From the NCBI GenBank assembly GCA_026709535.1, contig JAPOST010000159.1:1-41301 (forward strand): DNA of 41,301 bases, in the 5' to 3' direction. Both the position numbers and the translations under genes were made by a program. Below, one piece after another: positions 1 through 8,669 of this stretch. The notes beneath the pieces are model-generated. The model did no database searches, was not told the DNA's origin, and saw only the letters and a program-made list of their open reading frames with translations. This DNA comes from Rhodospirillaceae bacterium (GTDB lineage Bacteria; Pseudomonadota; Alphaproteobacteria; Bin65). How positions within the stretch are numbered: the first letter of the stretch is position 1; each line of letters starts with the position of its first letter.

Positions 1-37
1 CGGCGCGGGCGACACCGTTACGAGGAAGAAGGCCTGT

Positions 38-823
38 TTACATCGCGCTGACGCCACCGTCGAGAACAAGCGCTGCGCCAGTCATGAACCGGGATTCGTC
101 GGATGCCAGATACAGCACGGCGTAACCCACGTCGGTCGGATCGCCTATATGACCTAGCGGGAGTTGGCGCGCCATCTTTGCCTTGATCTCCTCAATCGTC
201 AAAGCACCGCTTATCTGATCCAAAATCGGCGTGTCGACAAAAGCCGGATGCACCGAATTGCAACGGATGTTGTAGCCCTCACGCGCGCAGTGAAGCGCTA
301 CAGACTTGCTCAAGTGACCAACAGCAGCCTTTGCAGAATTGTAGGCAGCCAAGTTGGACGCGGCAATAATGCCAGCGACTGAAGAGATGTTGACGATCGA
401 GCCGGTCATACCGGACCCGTGCACGCTTTTCGCGATCGGCCTGCAAGCATGTTTGCAGCCCAGGAAGACCGAATCAAGGTCAACGGCGTGAATCTGACGC
501 CAAGTCTCCAAAGTGGTTTCTTCTACCGTACCCGGTATGCCGATCCCGGCATTGTTGACCAGAACGTGCAGGCCGCCAAAGGTCCTGATCGTTTCCTTGA
601 TCACGGCTTGCCAGTCGGCCTCTGACGTCACGTCATGGCCAAGAGCGATCGCCTGATCGCCGATATCTGCAGCAACCTTCTGGACTCCCTGCAGATTGAT
701 GTCGGTCGCCACCACCTTGGCGCCTTCGATCGCCAGCATCTCAGCCGTCCGTTTGCCCAGACCCGATGCCGCGCCAGTAACGATGGCGATCCTGCCGGCG
801 ACCCGGCCACTGGATGAGAACAT
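38..823 (-). CDS. Short-chain dehydrogenase/reductase (SDR)
   Basis: Classical SDR of 261 residues, the usual length for the family, which performs NAD(P)-dependent oxidation or reduction of an alcohol/ketone pair in the cytoplasm. The N-terminal cofactor motif TGAASGLG (about residues 17-24) and the NNAG motif (about 90-93) are present. The catalytic Ser (in NISSVAG), Tyr and Lys (YNSAK) are all there. An Asp after the second strand (ATDIN) suggests preference for NAD over NADP; this is inference. The ATG at 821-823 follows an AAGGAA-type ribosome site at good spacing. The protein ends in GAALVLDGG, typical of the 3-oxoacyl-ACP reductase-like group. The substrate cannot be read from sequence. 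It lies 68 bases downstream of the decarboxylase gene on the same strand and could be co-transcribed with it. Confidence 0.93.
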   Translation of the reverse strand: MFSSSGRVAGRIAIVTGAASGLGKRTAEMLAIEGAKVVATDINLQGVQKVAADIGDQAIALGHDVTSEADWQAVIKETIRTFGGLHVLVNNAGIGIPGTVEETTLETWRQIHAVDLDSVFLGCKHACRPIAKSVHGSGMTGSIVNISSVAGIIAASNLAAYNSAKAAVGHLSKSVALHCAREGYNIRCNSVHPAFVDTPILDQISGALTIEEIKAKMARQLPLGHIGDPTDVGYAVLYLASDESRFMTGAALVLDGGVSAM

Positions 824-891
824 GAAGTTTTCCTTCTTTTCTTATCTGGGAAGGAGATGGAACTCCGCTCCTAAAAAGATCGTTGCCGTCG

Positions 892-2022
892 CTAAATGCA
901 ATATTCTTTCATCGGAGGAAAGCCGTTGAACCCGACCGAGGCACAGGTCGAGGTATAGGCACCAGCAGACAGAAACTCGATCTTGTCGCCGACCTTCAGA
1001 CTCAGCGGCAGGTAGTACTTGTAGTTCTCGTACAGGACATCAACTTCGTCGCAAGTCGGACCGGCCAGGATAACAGGGCCTGTCGGATCACCATCGCGGC
1101 AGGAGGTGATGCGATACTTGATTGCTTCGTCAGCGGTTTCCGGCAAGCCGCCGAATTTCCCGACATCAAGAAAGACCCAACGTACCGGATCGTTATGGGA
1201 CTTGCAGGAAATGAGCACTATCTCGGCCTGGATCACGCCGGCGTCGCCGGCAATGCCACGACCCGGTTCAACGATCAGTTGGGGCAGCGCGTTGCCGAAG
1301 TGGCGCGTGAGCGTCGACATGATCGCATCGGCATAGGTTCGATCGTCAGGCACCTCCATGCTGTACCGGGCGGGGAACCCCCCGCCCAGGTTGATCATTT
1401 TCAAGTCGATCCCCACTTCCCGCAATGCCGTGAACAAGGTGAGCGTCTTGCTGACAGCGGTCTCCCACTGGCCGGGATCGGTCTGCTGCGAGCCAACGTG
1501 AAACGAGACGCCCCAAGGCTGCAATCCGATGGACGGGCAGCGCAGCATCATGTCCCGGGCCATGTCCACATCGCAGCCGAATTTACGCGACAGCGGCCAG
1601 TCGGCGCCGACGCCATCCATGAGGAGGCGACAGAAGACCCTGGCGCCTGGCGCCGCCCGAGATATCTTTTCCAGTTCAGCCGACGAATCGAAGGCGTAGA
1701 GATCGATTCCAGCAGCATATGCCCGCGCGATATCGGGCTCCTTCTTGATGGTACTGCCGAACGACATTCGCGAGGCCGGAATGTCTAGGTCAAGGCACCG
1801 CTCGATTTCATAGATACTCGCGGTATCGAAACAGGAGCCCAAGCGCCTCAAACGCTCCAGTACTGGCCGGGCTGGGTTTGCCTTCACCGCATAATAGATG
1901 TCGGCTAGAGGCAGCGCCTGGCGCAGACTCTCGAAATTTTCGGTGATCACGTCCAGGTCGACGACAAGGCAAGGCGTTTCGGGCTTTCGTTCGGCCAGGA
2001 AGCAAGCAATCTTCGGCGTCAT
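892..2022 (-). CDS. Group III PLP-dependent decarboxylase, ornithine/lysine type
   Basis: 376-residue alanine-racemase-fold decarboxylase, probably making putrescine or cadaverine from ornithine or lysine. The PLP lysine is K47 in YYAVKANP. Other landmarks are HVGSQ, the glycine-rich GGGFP phosphate loop, EPGR, and the active-site Cys-Asp in GPTCDEVD near the C terminus, where the Cys is typical of ornithine decarboxylases. Diaminopimelate decarboxylase is less likely because the length and the TCDEVD motif fit eukaryote-like ornithine decarboxylases better. The reading frame is open upstream to 2106, but ATG 2020-2022 is preferred because an AGGA ribosome site lies just before it and homology starts there. 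It is followed by the SDR gene on the same strand. Substrate choice (ornithine, lysine or both) is not resolved. Confidence 0.9.
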   Translation of the reverse strand: MTPKIACFLAERKPETPCLVVDLDVITENFESLRQALPLADIYYAVKANPARPVLERLRRLGSCFDTASIYEIERCLDLDIPASRMSFGSTIKKEPDIARAYAAGIDLYAFDSSAELEKISRAAPGARVFCRLLMDGVGADWPLSRKFGCDVDMARDMMLRCPSIGLQPWGVSFHVGSQQTDPGQWETAVSKTLTLFTALREVGIDLKMINLGGGFPARYSMEVPDDRTYADAIMSTLTRHFGNALPQLIVEPGRGIAGDAGVIQAEIVLISCKSHNDPVRWVFLDVGKFGGLPETADEAIKYRITSCRDGDPTGPVILAGPTCDEVDVLYENYKYYLPLSLKVGDKIEFLSAGAYTSTCASVGFNGFPPMKEYCI

Positions 2023-2477
2023 GATTATCCTGGCAACGTGGCTGAAAGGGCCGGATACAGGCGATTGCCATTGGGTTGCAAGGAAATTTCCAGTCCTGAT
2101 TGTCACCCTGCTTCACAAGGAGAACTGGCCGAGATGAGAGGAGTGAAAGTCGTCTTCAATGGCCTGTAATTTGCTTTCTCTCTGCCTGTTACAGCAGTAC
2201 GGACAGATATTGGATGCGGCGGGGCATTCCGCGTCGCGGCGGCGACGCCCGCTCCATGATTGCCGCCGGATCAGGGAAATCGCGCTACACCGGGATCCGG
2301 CCCAAATTCGCGCATCAATCAGCGGCCGTCAGGCGCGCCGCGGTTTGATGCCGCCAGGCAAGTCATGGGGGCAATCCGGGGCGGGTACCGGTATCGTCAC
2401 TGGCCTGTTCGTTACGGCGATCGTTTGAGGGTGACGTTGCGGCAAACAAGACAGAGCGCCATGCCATTCTGCCCCGG
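2023..2477. other. Intergenic region, no gene recognised
   Basis: About 455 bases between the isocitrate dehydrogenase and decarboxylase genes, both read on the minus strand. Several short open frames exist on both strands, but none has a recognisable domain or convincing codon use. It should hold the decarboxylase promoter. I could not pick a clear -35/-10 pair or a strong hairpin with a T-run. Confidence 0.5.
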
Positions 2478-3689
2478 TCACGCCATCCTGGCCTGCAGGC
2501 TTTCGTCCAGTTTCTCCAGGAATTGGTTTGTAGTAAGCCACTTCTGATCCGGACCGATCAACAGCGCAAGGTCCTTGGTCATGAAGCCGCTTTCCACAGT
2601 CTCGACGCAGACCTTTTCCAGCGTCTCGCCAAACTCGGTCACCTTCCTTGTATCGTCCAGTTGGCCGCGGAACTTCAGGCCGCGGGTCCACGCGAAGATC
2701 GAGGCGATCGGGTTGGTCGACGTTTCCTTGCCTTGCTGGTGCAGGCGATAATGCCGGGTGACCGTCCCGTGGGCGGCTTCGGCTTCCACCGTCTTCCCGT
2801 CCGCAGTCATCAGCACCGACGTCATCAGGCCCAGTGAACCGAAGCCTTGGGCCACGGTGTCGGACTGCACATCGCCGTCATAGTTCTTGCACGCCCAGAC
2901 GAAGCCGCCGGACCATTTGAGCACCGCCGCGACCATATCGTCGATGAGGCGGTGTTCGTAGACCAGACCGGCTGCCTTGAATTTGTCGGCATATTCGGCG
3001 TCGAAGACATTCTGGAACAAATCTTTGAAACGACCGTCATAAGCCTTCATGATCGTGTTCTTGGTCGACAGATAGACGTCGTAATTGCGGTCAAGGCCGT
3101 AACTGAACGAGGCATGGGCGAAGTCGATAATGGACTTGTCCAGATTGTACATGGCCATGGCGATTCCGCCGCCGGGGAAATCGAAGATCTCTTTTTCGAT
3201 TGTCTCGCCGTTCTTGCCTTCGAATCTGATCGTCAGCTTGCCTTGGCTTGGCACAACAAAGTCGGTCGCGCGATATTGATCACCGAAGGCATGGCGGCCG
3301 ATAATGATCGGCTTGGTCCATCCCGGTACCAGACGTGGCACATTCTGGCAAATGATAGGCTCGCGAAAAACCGTACCGCCCAAGATATTCCGGATCGTCC
3401 CGTTGGGCGATTTCCACATCTGCTTCAGACCGAATTCCTCGACCCGCGCCTCATCAGGGGTAATGGTAGCGCACTTCACGCCAACGCCGTAATCCTTGAT
3501 CGCGTTGGCCGCATCGATGGTGATTTGGTCCTCGGTCGCATCACGTTTCTGGATTCCGAGATCGTAGTAGCGCAGATCGATATCGAGGTACGGAAGGATC
3601 AGTTTATCCTTGATAAACTGCCAGATGACGCGCGTCATCTCATCTCCATCCATCTCGACAATGGGTTTGGCAACCGTGATCTTGTGCAT
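2478..3689 (-). CDS. icd: NADP-dependent isocitrate dehydrogenase
   Basis: 403 residues, the length of the homodimeric NADP-isocitrate dehydrogenases found in alphaproteobacteria and eukaryotes rather than the E. coli type. It oxidatively decarboxylates isocitrate to 2-oxoglutarate in the TCA cycle and makes NADPH. Visible family motifs include the start [13 protein letters not shown], the substrate-loop region [19 protein letters not shown], and [14 protein letters not shown]. The metal-binding region contains YDGDVQSD, and the cofactor region contains [12 protein letters not shown]. The ATG at 3687-3689 is the family start. It appears to be a single-gene unit, with gaps of more than 300 bases on both sides. 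Confidence 0.98.
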   Translation of the reverse strand: MHKITVAKPIVEMDGDEMTRVIWQFIKDKLILPYLDIDLRYYDLGIQKRDATEDQITIDAANAIKDYGVGVKCATITPDEARVEEFGLKQMWKSPNGTIRNILGGTVFREPIICQNVPRLVPGWTKPIIIGRHAFGDQYRATDFVVPSQGKLTIRFEGKNGETIEKEIFDFPGGGIAMAMYNLDKSIIDFAHASFSYGLDRNYDVYLSTKNTIMKAYDGRFKDLFQNVFDAEYADKFKAAGLVYEHRLIDDMVAAVLKWSGGFVWACKNYDGDVQSDTVAQGFGSLGLMTSVLMTADGKTVEAEAAHGTVTRHYRLHQQGKETSTNPIASIFAWTRGLKFRGQLDDTRKVTEFGETLEKVCVETVESGFMTKDLALLIGPDQKWLTTNQFLEKLDESLQARMA

Positions 3690-4011
3690 GGTGGTGTGTC
3701 CGAAGCTATCGGAAAGGAGAATGATCGGAGGAATTCGCGGCTCAGGAAGGCGCGATCAACATCAATGACAGGCTGACCATATCAGTGCTTGTTCTCGCTG
3801 CAAGGTTCTGCGGCGCCGCACGTGACGAGATTCGCCCTTACTGACGTCGGGACCCGATGTGATCTATCGGATAGGCTTCTTCGCAAGATCGCCTTGTTGG
3901 TTTTTCTCGCGCCTTGCCGTTCGCATTGGTAAATCTCGCTGGCTGGCGCCGCTCGAGTTGACGGCCAGCAAGATTACCAACGAGTAGAAACGGCTTAATC
4001 GATAGCGCTGT
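3690..4011. other. Intergenic region upstream of icd with a long stem-loop
   Basis: 322 bases separating the nitroreductase and isocitrate dehydrogenase genes. No protein is recognised. It should carry the icd promoter and contains the large imperfect inverted repeat listed separately at 3926-3980. Confidence 0.5.
3926..3980. repeat. Imperfect inverted repeat (stem-loop)
   Basis: The arm TTGGTAAATCTCGCTGGC (3926-3943) pairs with GCCAGCAAGATTACCAA (3964-3980), giving about 16 base pairs with one bulged A and one C-A mismatch around a loop of about 20 bases. It lies just past the end of the nitroreductase gene and upstream of icd. There is no T-run on either side, so a simple rho-independent terminator is not well supported. 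It could be a terminator variant, a structured icd leader or a dispersed palindromic repeat. Confidence 0.55.
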
Positions 4012-4656
4012 TCAGGCCCGAGGTGTTACCCAGCGGGACCATTTAGGCGCGTCGCTGCGCTTGTCGCGCAGGCTTCCCGGAATGCGCTGTCCGCCTTCGT
4101 CCGGAAAGACGAAGATGGCTCCCAGCAGGACTTCTGTCGTCGGGATACCAAGATACTCGAAGGTCGGCTTCTGGCGGATGAACCCTCCGCTGGACCAATA
4201 AGTCGTCAGGTTGCGTTCCGTCGCCGCCAACAGAAAGGACTGCACCGCGGCGCCGGCGGCTGCAATATGCTCCATGTTACCGATCGTCGGCTGGAAAAGA
4301 CCGTCAAACGGTTCCTCGCCGTCTGGCGGATCAGGCAGCCAGGTAGCCAGAACCAGTGCTTCGGCAGCCGCCAGCATCTGCGGCAGACGTCCCGCTTTTT
4401 CTGCATTGGCCTCGATAAATCCGATCAGCGAGCGACAGGTCTTCGTGTTGGCCATATAGAAGCGCCACGGTTCGATAGTCCGGGCGCCGTGCCAGTGCGA
4501 TCTGTGGGCTGGTTTGTGGAACGGCGCCCAGCCGGCAAGCGCGACGAGGTCTTCCAAGGTCTTGTTGTCTGTCGCCCCCCTTGACGGAGCATTCGGGTCA
4601 AACATCACCTTGGTCGTCGAGCGGGTCGAAATCGCGGTTGCAACGGGAGAAGACAT
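4012..4656 (-). CDS. Nitroreductase family protein
   Basis: 214 residues from ATG 4654-4656, a normal length for FMN-dependent nitroreductases, which use NAD(P)H to reduce nitro groups, quinones or flavins in the cytoplasm. The RSHWHGARTIEPWRFYMA segment matches the N-terminal FMN-binding region (usually R-x-x-x with EPWxF). The GAAVQSFLLAATERNLTTYWSSGG segment matches the middle helix and substrate loop, and the C-terminal LGAIFVFPDE segment is also typical. The frame is open much further upstream, to 4908, but that extension runs into the neighbouring LOG gene and has no family similarity, so I reject it. The physiological substrate is unknown. It lies 89 bases downstream of the LOG gene and may share its transcript. 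Confidence 0.88.
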   Translation of the reverse strand: MSSPVATAISTRSTTKVMFDPNAPSRGATDNKTLEDLVALAGWAPFHKPAHRSHWHGARTIEPWRFYMANTKTCRSLIGFIEANAEKAGRLPQMLAAAEALVLATWLPDPPDGEEPFDGLFQPTIGNMEHIAAAGAAVQSFLLAATERNLTTYWSSGGFIRQKPTFEYLGIPTTEVLLGAIFVFPDEGGQRIPGSLRDKRSDAPKWSRWVTPRA

Positions 4657-4745
4657 GACGGAGAGCAATCCGAAAGTGGTAAAAAGTGGTAAGTTGTGAG
4701 TATCTGGCGCGCGCGGGCAGACAAAAAAGTGGGGGAATTGCCGCC

Positions 4746-5339
4746 TCACACCTTCGCGGTTTCGAACGCTGTGTCGTGCTTGCCCGTTGACGCGAGCGCT
4801 TCGAATATGTCGTCGACGGACGGTACGATCGTCAGGAGTGAGAGATGCTCCGTGTCGGCAAAGCCTTTGTCTACGATCAACTGGAGAAGATCCAGCAAAG
4901 GCTGCCAATATCCTTCTATATCGGCCAGGATGATCGGCTTGTTGTGAAACCGCAATTGCCGCCAGGTGAGACTCTCGAACATCTCGTCCAGCGTTCCCAG
5001 ACCACCGGGCAGCACGATGAAAGCGTCGGAGCGCTGAGCCATCATCAACTTGCGTTCGTGCATCGATTCTACAACATGCAGTTCGGTGAGGTCGCGTTTA
5101 CCCTTCTCCCGGTTTTCCAAATCCCGCGGAATGATTCCGACCACCTTGCCGCCATGTGCCATGGCCGCGGCGGCGGACGCGCCCATCAAGCCAACAGACC
5201 CCCCGCCATAGACCAGATCAATTCCGCGTTCCGCCAGGCCTTGCCCCAAGGCGCTGGCCGCGGCCAGCCACGTACTGCTCACGCCTGGTCGAGAGCCACA
5301 GAATACACAGACGGTGCGGGGAAACAGGCTCAAGGGCAC
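4746..5339 (-). CDS. LOG family protein (TIGR00730 type)
   Basis: 197 residues. Members of this family hydrolyse nucleoside 5'-monophosphates at the N-glycosidic bond; plant LOG enzymes activate cytokinins this way, and bacterial members are often annotated as AMP or pyrimidine/purine nucleotide monophosphate nucleosidases. The defining PGGxGTxxE motif is seen as PGGLGTLDE at residues 111-119, with the conserved Arg-Lys pair (HERKLMM) just before it and a Rossmann GGGSVGLMG loop near 45-53. The GTG start at 5337-5339 overlaps a strong AGGGAGG ribosome site. The TTG two codons downstream (5331-5333) has better spacing and may be the real start. Substrate preference is not determinable. Confidence 0.92.
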   Translation of the reverse strand: MPLSLFPRTVCVFCGSRPGVSSTWLAAASALGQGLAERGIDLVYGGGSVGLMGASAAAAMAHGGKVVGIIPRDLENREKGKRDLTELHVVESMHERKLMMAQRSDAFIVLPGGLGTLDEMFESLTWRQLRFHNKPIILADIEGYWQPLLDLLQLIVDKGFADTEHLSLLTIVPSVDDIFEALASTGKHDTAFETAKV

Positions 5340-5568
5340 CTCCCTAATCCCTGATTACGTCTTGCCAAGAAACAGCTTGTCGTAAGGTATCATGCTTCCG
5401 ACAACCAGCTTTCTTGTCAACTGTTTGCGTTCCAATTCCGTGGCGGCGATTGTCAGGAAGCCGGCGACAGACCAGCCTGACATCGGATGACGCGTCAGCG
5501 TGGACTTTGTCGTTCGATCCTGTAGGATGCATGTTTCTGTGCAATGAATCGTTTTCGGGAGATTGTCG

Positions 5569-6030
5569 ATGGCCAGACTGCTCGTCTTGATGTCCGCCCT
5601 TGCCGGCATGATGCTGGCGGGTGTTGCATGGCTTGTTCCTGCCCAAGCCAGTGATCCGGGGAAAACGATCTTTGCCCGCAAGGCTATCATGTGGTCGATG
5701 GGCGCTCATATGAGCGGCATCAAGGCCGGTATGGCTGCGAAGAACGGGAAGTTGATCTCGGCGCACGCCCGGGCCATCGCCGCGTTGTCTCCGGCGTTCG
5801 CCTCCTTGTTCCCGAAGGGGACAGAAACCGGCAAGACCCGAGCCAAGCCCGAAATATGGCAGCAGATGGACAAGTTCAGGGCGGCGGCCGATGTGCTGCA
5901 GACCGAAGCCGGCGCACTTGCGAAAGTTGCCGAATCCGGCGACATGGCCAGGACCGGCGTACAGTTCGGCAAGACAGCCAAGCTTGGTTGTGGCGGGTGC
6001 CATTCGGTGTTCCGCGCGCCCAAGAAATGA
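5569..6030 (+). CDS. Cytochrome c556-like (cytochrome c' family), secreted
   Basis: 153 residues. The N terminus is a signal peptide (positive start, hydrophobic core, cleavage probably after AQAS near residue 27), so the protein is periplasmic. The C-terminal CGGCH near the end is the single covalent haem site. The small four-helix layout with haem at the C terminus is the cytochrome c' / c556 family (often PF01322), whose members bind gases such as NO or carry electrons. ATG 5569 follows GGGAG with seven bases between. A TTG two codons upstream is also possible but is worse placed. It is divergent from the LOG gene. The start of the mature protein contains the FARKAIMWSMGAHM segment, consistent with the axial Met region of c556 proteins. 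Confidence 0.9.
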   Translation: MARLLVLMSALAGMMLAGVAWLVPAQASDPGKTIFARKAIMWSMGAHMSGIKAGMAAKNGKLISAHARAIAALSPAFASLFPKGTETGKTRAKPEIWQQMDKFRAAADVLQTEAGALAKVAESGDMARTGVQFGKTAKLGCGGCHSVFRAPKK

Positions 6031-6222
6031 CCTTCATTAGTTGGGTTGTTGTCTGGAAAAGAGTAGCCGACCCGGTCGATCTGTTTCCGGCGCGTGCAGC
6101 ATCCAGGGGCAGCAATCGCCTGGCGGGCGCAGGTTGAATGTTGCACCGTTCACGCATTCATGCCAGCGGAGGGATTGAGCCAACGTCCTCTGCCGCGCAG
6201 CCGATTCGATACCGCCTGATCG

Positions 6223-6600
6223 TGGGTGCCGTGACCATTCCGGGCATCCTGATGCGCCTCGACTGATCACCCCGGAGAACCGGCGCGTTCTTGCAGAGCC
6301 AGATGATTGGCTGACATACTCCAAATGCGCCGCCGGGTCGGAAACCGAGGCTCATCTTCGGGATGGCGCACATACTTCATTGTCGGCAACAACGAAGCGG
6401 CGCTGCGTCCCTGCCGATTTTGACCTGGCACGGCTTCTGGAAGCGATCAACCTGCACTGGGACGAGGCAGGGTTGTGCTCAGCCTGCGCATCCACGACGC
6501 CCGCACACCGACCGAACGAGCTTCGTTGCGCCGGACATCAAGACAATCAGCCGCTGCAGATGATGGGCCCACTTTTGATGGCGTGGCGTGACTTGCGAAG
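6223..6600 (+). pseudogene. Possible eroded coding remnant, family not recognised
   Basis: The 616-base gap between cytochrome c556 and bolA has no intact gene. Protein-like stretches appear on the plus strand in different frames: one with LITPENRRVLAEPDDW (about 6257-6304), one with RTYFIVGNNEAAL (about 6366-6404), one with ADFDLARLLEAINLHWDEAG (6416-6475), and one with VVLSLRIHDARTPTERASL (6474-6530). Joined through frame changes they read like one former protein, which suggests a frameshifted pseudogene. I cannot name the family. Chance open frames in G+C-rich DNA are the alternative. Confidence 0.3.
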
Positions 6601-6646
6601 CGCGGTTTCAGGCTGGCCCTTTTACGTTACTTGACCAGAAGTCGCG

Positions 6647-6907
6647 TCAGGCCGAATCAATTTTCAACGCCAAAGCGTGGATAGGCCCAGCCAGTTCGTC
6701 CGCCAACACCTTATGAACCTGTCGCTGCCGCTCAATGCGGCTAACGCCATCAAACGCCGCAGACGTCATATGTACCCGGAAATGGCTCTCGCCCTCCGTT
6801 CGGGCGCCAACATGGCCGGCGTGCAAATGCGACTCATCAATGATTTCCAAAACCGCCGGGGAAAAGGCTCTGGTCAGTTTTTCTCGGATCGTATCAGCGA
6901 CTGTCAT
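6647..6907 (-). CDS. bolA: BolA family protein
   Basis: 86 residues, the usual BolA length. BolA proteins form [2Fe-2S]-bridged complexes with monothiol glutaredoxins and take part in iron-sulfur trafficking and stress response. The core ALEIIDESHLHAGH-like segment is present (VLEIIDESHLHAGHVG, about residues 19-34). The conserved C-terminal histidine motif normally found in RHR.VY-type segments appears here as IERQRQVHKVLADEL. The FRVHMTSAAFDGVSRI strand-turn region is typical. ATG 6905-6907 follows a strong AAGGAGG site. The gene stands alone on its strand in front of the oxygenase gene. Confidence 0.95.
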   Translation of the reverse strand: MTVADTIREKLTRAFSPAVLEIIDESHLHAGHVGARTEGESHFRVHMTSAAFDGVSRIERQRQVHKVLADELAGPIHALALKIDSA

Positions 6908-7101
6908 GAACCTTATCCTCCTTGAAAACAGGGTGGTCCATACCCTGTCCTGCTACAGACACAATTGAGAAGCGTTGATGTATTGCGTCAAGTTCAGGCG
7001 CACAGGAAAATTTCAAGTGCTGGCGTGGCGATCCCTCCCGACGGCATCGCAATTCGCGGAAATCAGTCACAAGACGAGGCAAGCGTTATGCAGAGGATGT
7101 T

Positions 7102-7935
7102 TCAGGAAGCCTCGTCCAGGAACGAACCAGAGTCCTGTAGCTGGCGGAACAGGCTGACCGAACGGGCATGAGCAGCCTTGGCTTCTTTGCTCATTTCGTG
7201 AACCAGACGCTTTTCCTCGCCGAAGACGCCAGTACGCGCCTGACCGCGCACTGTCAGGGCGGTGCGCTTCGGCGCGCCGATCTGATTGACCGACGCAGGA
7301 ATGTAACTCGTTCCTACACCAATCCGCCGGTCACCGCCGCCATTGCCGCGGGAACAGTGGATCAGGTCCGTATGGTGTAAAGACATCTCGCCGGGCTGCA
7401 ATTCCATTGGGACGCCAGTCTGGTCGTCGAACAACTTCGGTATGCCCTGACCGCGTTTGATCATATTGGAGTCGCCGGTATCGTCCTCATGCTCGAAGTC
7501 GCCCCATTTGTGGCTGCCGGGCAGTACATGGATACATCCACTCTCTGCGCTGGCGTCAGACAGCGCGACCCAGGCCGTGATGTGCAGATGCGGTTCCAAG
7601 AAGAAATACTTTCCGTCTTGGTGCCAAAGCACGTAGCTCGGTGTCCCTGGTTCCTTGATCCAGATGGTCTGATGATAGACCAGGATATCCGGCCCTATGA
7701 TATCTTCGACGGTGTCCAGAACAGCTGGATGATGCACGATTTCGTCAGCCCAGCGATACAGCAGGTAGGACTTTGATTTTTCCGGAAAGTCCATCGGTTT
7801 GCCGGCTTCTGCCTCGTGTCGCTCCAGTTCCGCGCGCAACCGCGTTACTTCCTCCGAACTCAGGACTTTAAGGGGCGCAACAAAACCATTCTCGTGATAG
7901 TGATCGACCTGTTCCTGGGATAAGCGTTTCGGCAT
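7102..7935 (-). CDS. Phytanoyl-CoA dioxygenase (PhyH) family oxygenase
   Basis: 277 residues from ATG 7933-7935. PhyH-family enzymes are Fe(II)- and 2-oxoglutarate-dependent hydroxylases of the double-stranded beta-helix fold. The iron triad is visible as H105-Q-D107 (in WHQDGKYFF) and the distal H193 (in DLIHCSRGN). An arginine after it (in DRRIGVG) can bind the 2-oxoglutarate carboxylate. So all catalytic residues are kept. The frame stays open across the neighbouring tRNA gene to 8082, but that extension is only a read through tRNA-Ala and its flank, so I reject it. Many bacterial PhyH proteins act on small molecules or lipids rather than phytanoyl-CoA. The substrate here is unknown. Confidence 0.92.
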   Translation of the reverse strand: MPKRLSQEQVDHYHENGFVAPLKVLSSEEVTRLRAELERHEAEAGKPMDFPEKSKSYLLYRWADEIVHHPAVLDTVEDIIGPDILVYHQTIWIKEPGTPSYVLWHQDGKYFFLEPHLHITAWVALSDASAESGCIHVLPGSHKWGDFEHEDDTGDSNMIKRGQGIPKLFDDQTGVPMELQPGEMSLHHTDLIHCSRGNGGGDRRIGVGTSYIPASVNQIGAPKRTALTVRGQARTGVFGEEKRLVHEMSKEAKAAHARSVSLFRQLQDSGSFLDEAS

Positions 7936-8043
7936 GGGGGATATCTTCGATCCGTATCGGCGACCTCGCGACTGTACCCTTTCGATGCTCCCGAGGAAAC
8001 GGTTCCAGGCGAAATTGGTTGACGGAGGAGTGACACGAATATC

Positions 8044-8119
8044 TGGTGGAGCCGAGGGGAATCGAACCCCTGACCTTCGCATTGCGAACGCGACGCTCTG
8101 CCGGCTGAGCTACGGCCCC
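8044..8119 (-). tRNA. tRNA-Ala (anticodon CGC)
   Basis: A complete 76-base cloverleaf read on the minus strand. The acceptor stem GGGGCCG pairs with CGGCTCC and includes the G3:U70 pair that marks alanine tRNAs. The D stem is GCTC/GAGC. The anticodon stem is TCGCG/TGCGA around loop TTCGCAA, giving anticodon CGC, which reads GCG. The T arm has GGTTCGATTCC. The discriminator base is A, and the 3' CCA is encoded in the DNA (8044-8046). It lies about 100 bases upstream of the PhyH-family gene on the same strand. Confidence 0.97.
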
Positions 8120-8360
8120 GCACCAAAGGATCGTTGCGCAGACATTTTTCGATCCTGCATTGGGGTATGCCTGCGAGTGCGCGGATATGAGATATTGGTT
8201 GCTGCCGAGTCAAGCTGATGCCCTGTTGAGGCCAACGCCGAATCGTCGCGTAGGCGACGGCTGGCGCCTGCCGGTTCGAGAGTCCATAATTCCAACATGA
8301 GCGCTGCGTTCGACAGTTTGGAATGCGGTCGCCATGACATGACGGAGCTTTCACCCCCTG

Positions 8361-8669
8361 ATGTGTACGCTGGTTCGCCTGATCGATCTGATCCTGAATC
8401 TCTATTCCTGGGTCCTGGTCATCTACATCATTCTCGGTCTGTTGATGTCGTTCGGCGTGATCAACGCCTATAACCGCTTCGTCAATATCGTTTACGAAGC
8501 CCTTCAAAGAGTGACTGAGCCGCTACTGCAGCCAGTGCGTCGAATGTTGCCGCACACCGGCGCGCTTGATTTCTCTCCCATCATCATTTTCATCGGTATC
8601 TGGGTCGTCCGCAGCCTGCTGCTGGAATATGCCTATGTCCCGGCCTGTGGCGGGGTTCTCGCAAACTGA
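8361..8669 (+). CDS. yggT: YggT family membrane protein
   Basis: 102 residues with two hydrophobic membrane segments (about 7-30 and 72-92), a central amphipathic stretch, and the family signature TEPLLQPVRRMLP followed by LDFSPIIIFIGIW. YggT/Ycf19 proteins are integral inner-membrane proteins linked by genetics to cell-division, SecYEG or osmotic functions in various bacteria; a precise role is not settled. It lies upstream of folD on the same strand with a decayed DUF167-like stretch between them. The yggT-DUF167-folD order is common in alphaproteobacteria. The ATG at 8361 gives the family start. Confidence 0.93.
   Translation: MCTLVRLIDLILNLYSWVLVIYIILGLLMSFGVINAYNRFVNIVYEALQRVTEPLLQPVRRMLPHTGALDFSPIIIFIGIWVVRSLLLEYAYVPACGGVLAN

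Noticed and set aside
883-1788. 301-codon plus-strand open frame
   Set aside because: It is antisense to the PLP-dependent decarboxylase and has no recognisable domain.
2847-3776. 309-codon plus-strand open frame
   Set aside because: It is antisense to the isocitrate dehydrogenase gene, which has clear motifs across its full length.
4657-4908. N-terminal extension of the nitroreductase frame
   Set aside because: The extra 84 codons have no family similarity and overlap the LOG gene; the ATG at 4654-4656 fits the family.
5344-6003. 219-codon minus-strand open frame
   Set aside because: It is antisense to the cytochrome c556 gene, which has a signal peptide and a haem site.
7934-8218. Plus-strand open frame containing GGAEGNRTPDLRIANATLCRLSYGP
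   Set aside because: This is a translation of the antisense strand of the tRNA-Ala gene, a well-known artefact in databases.
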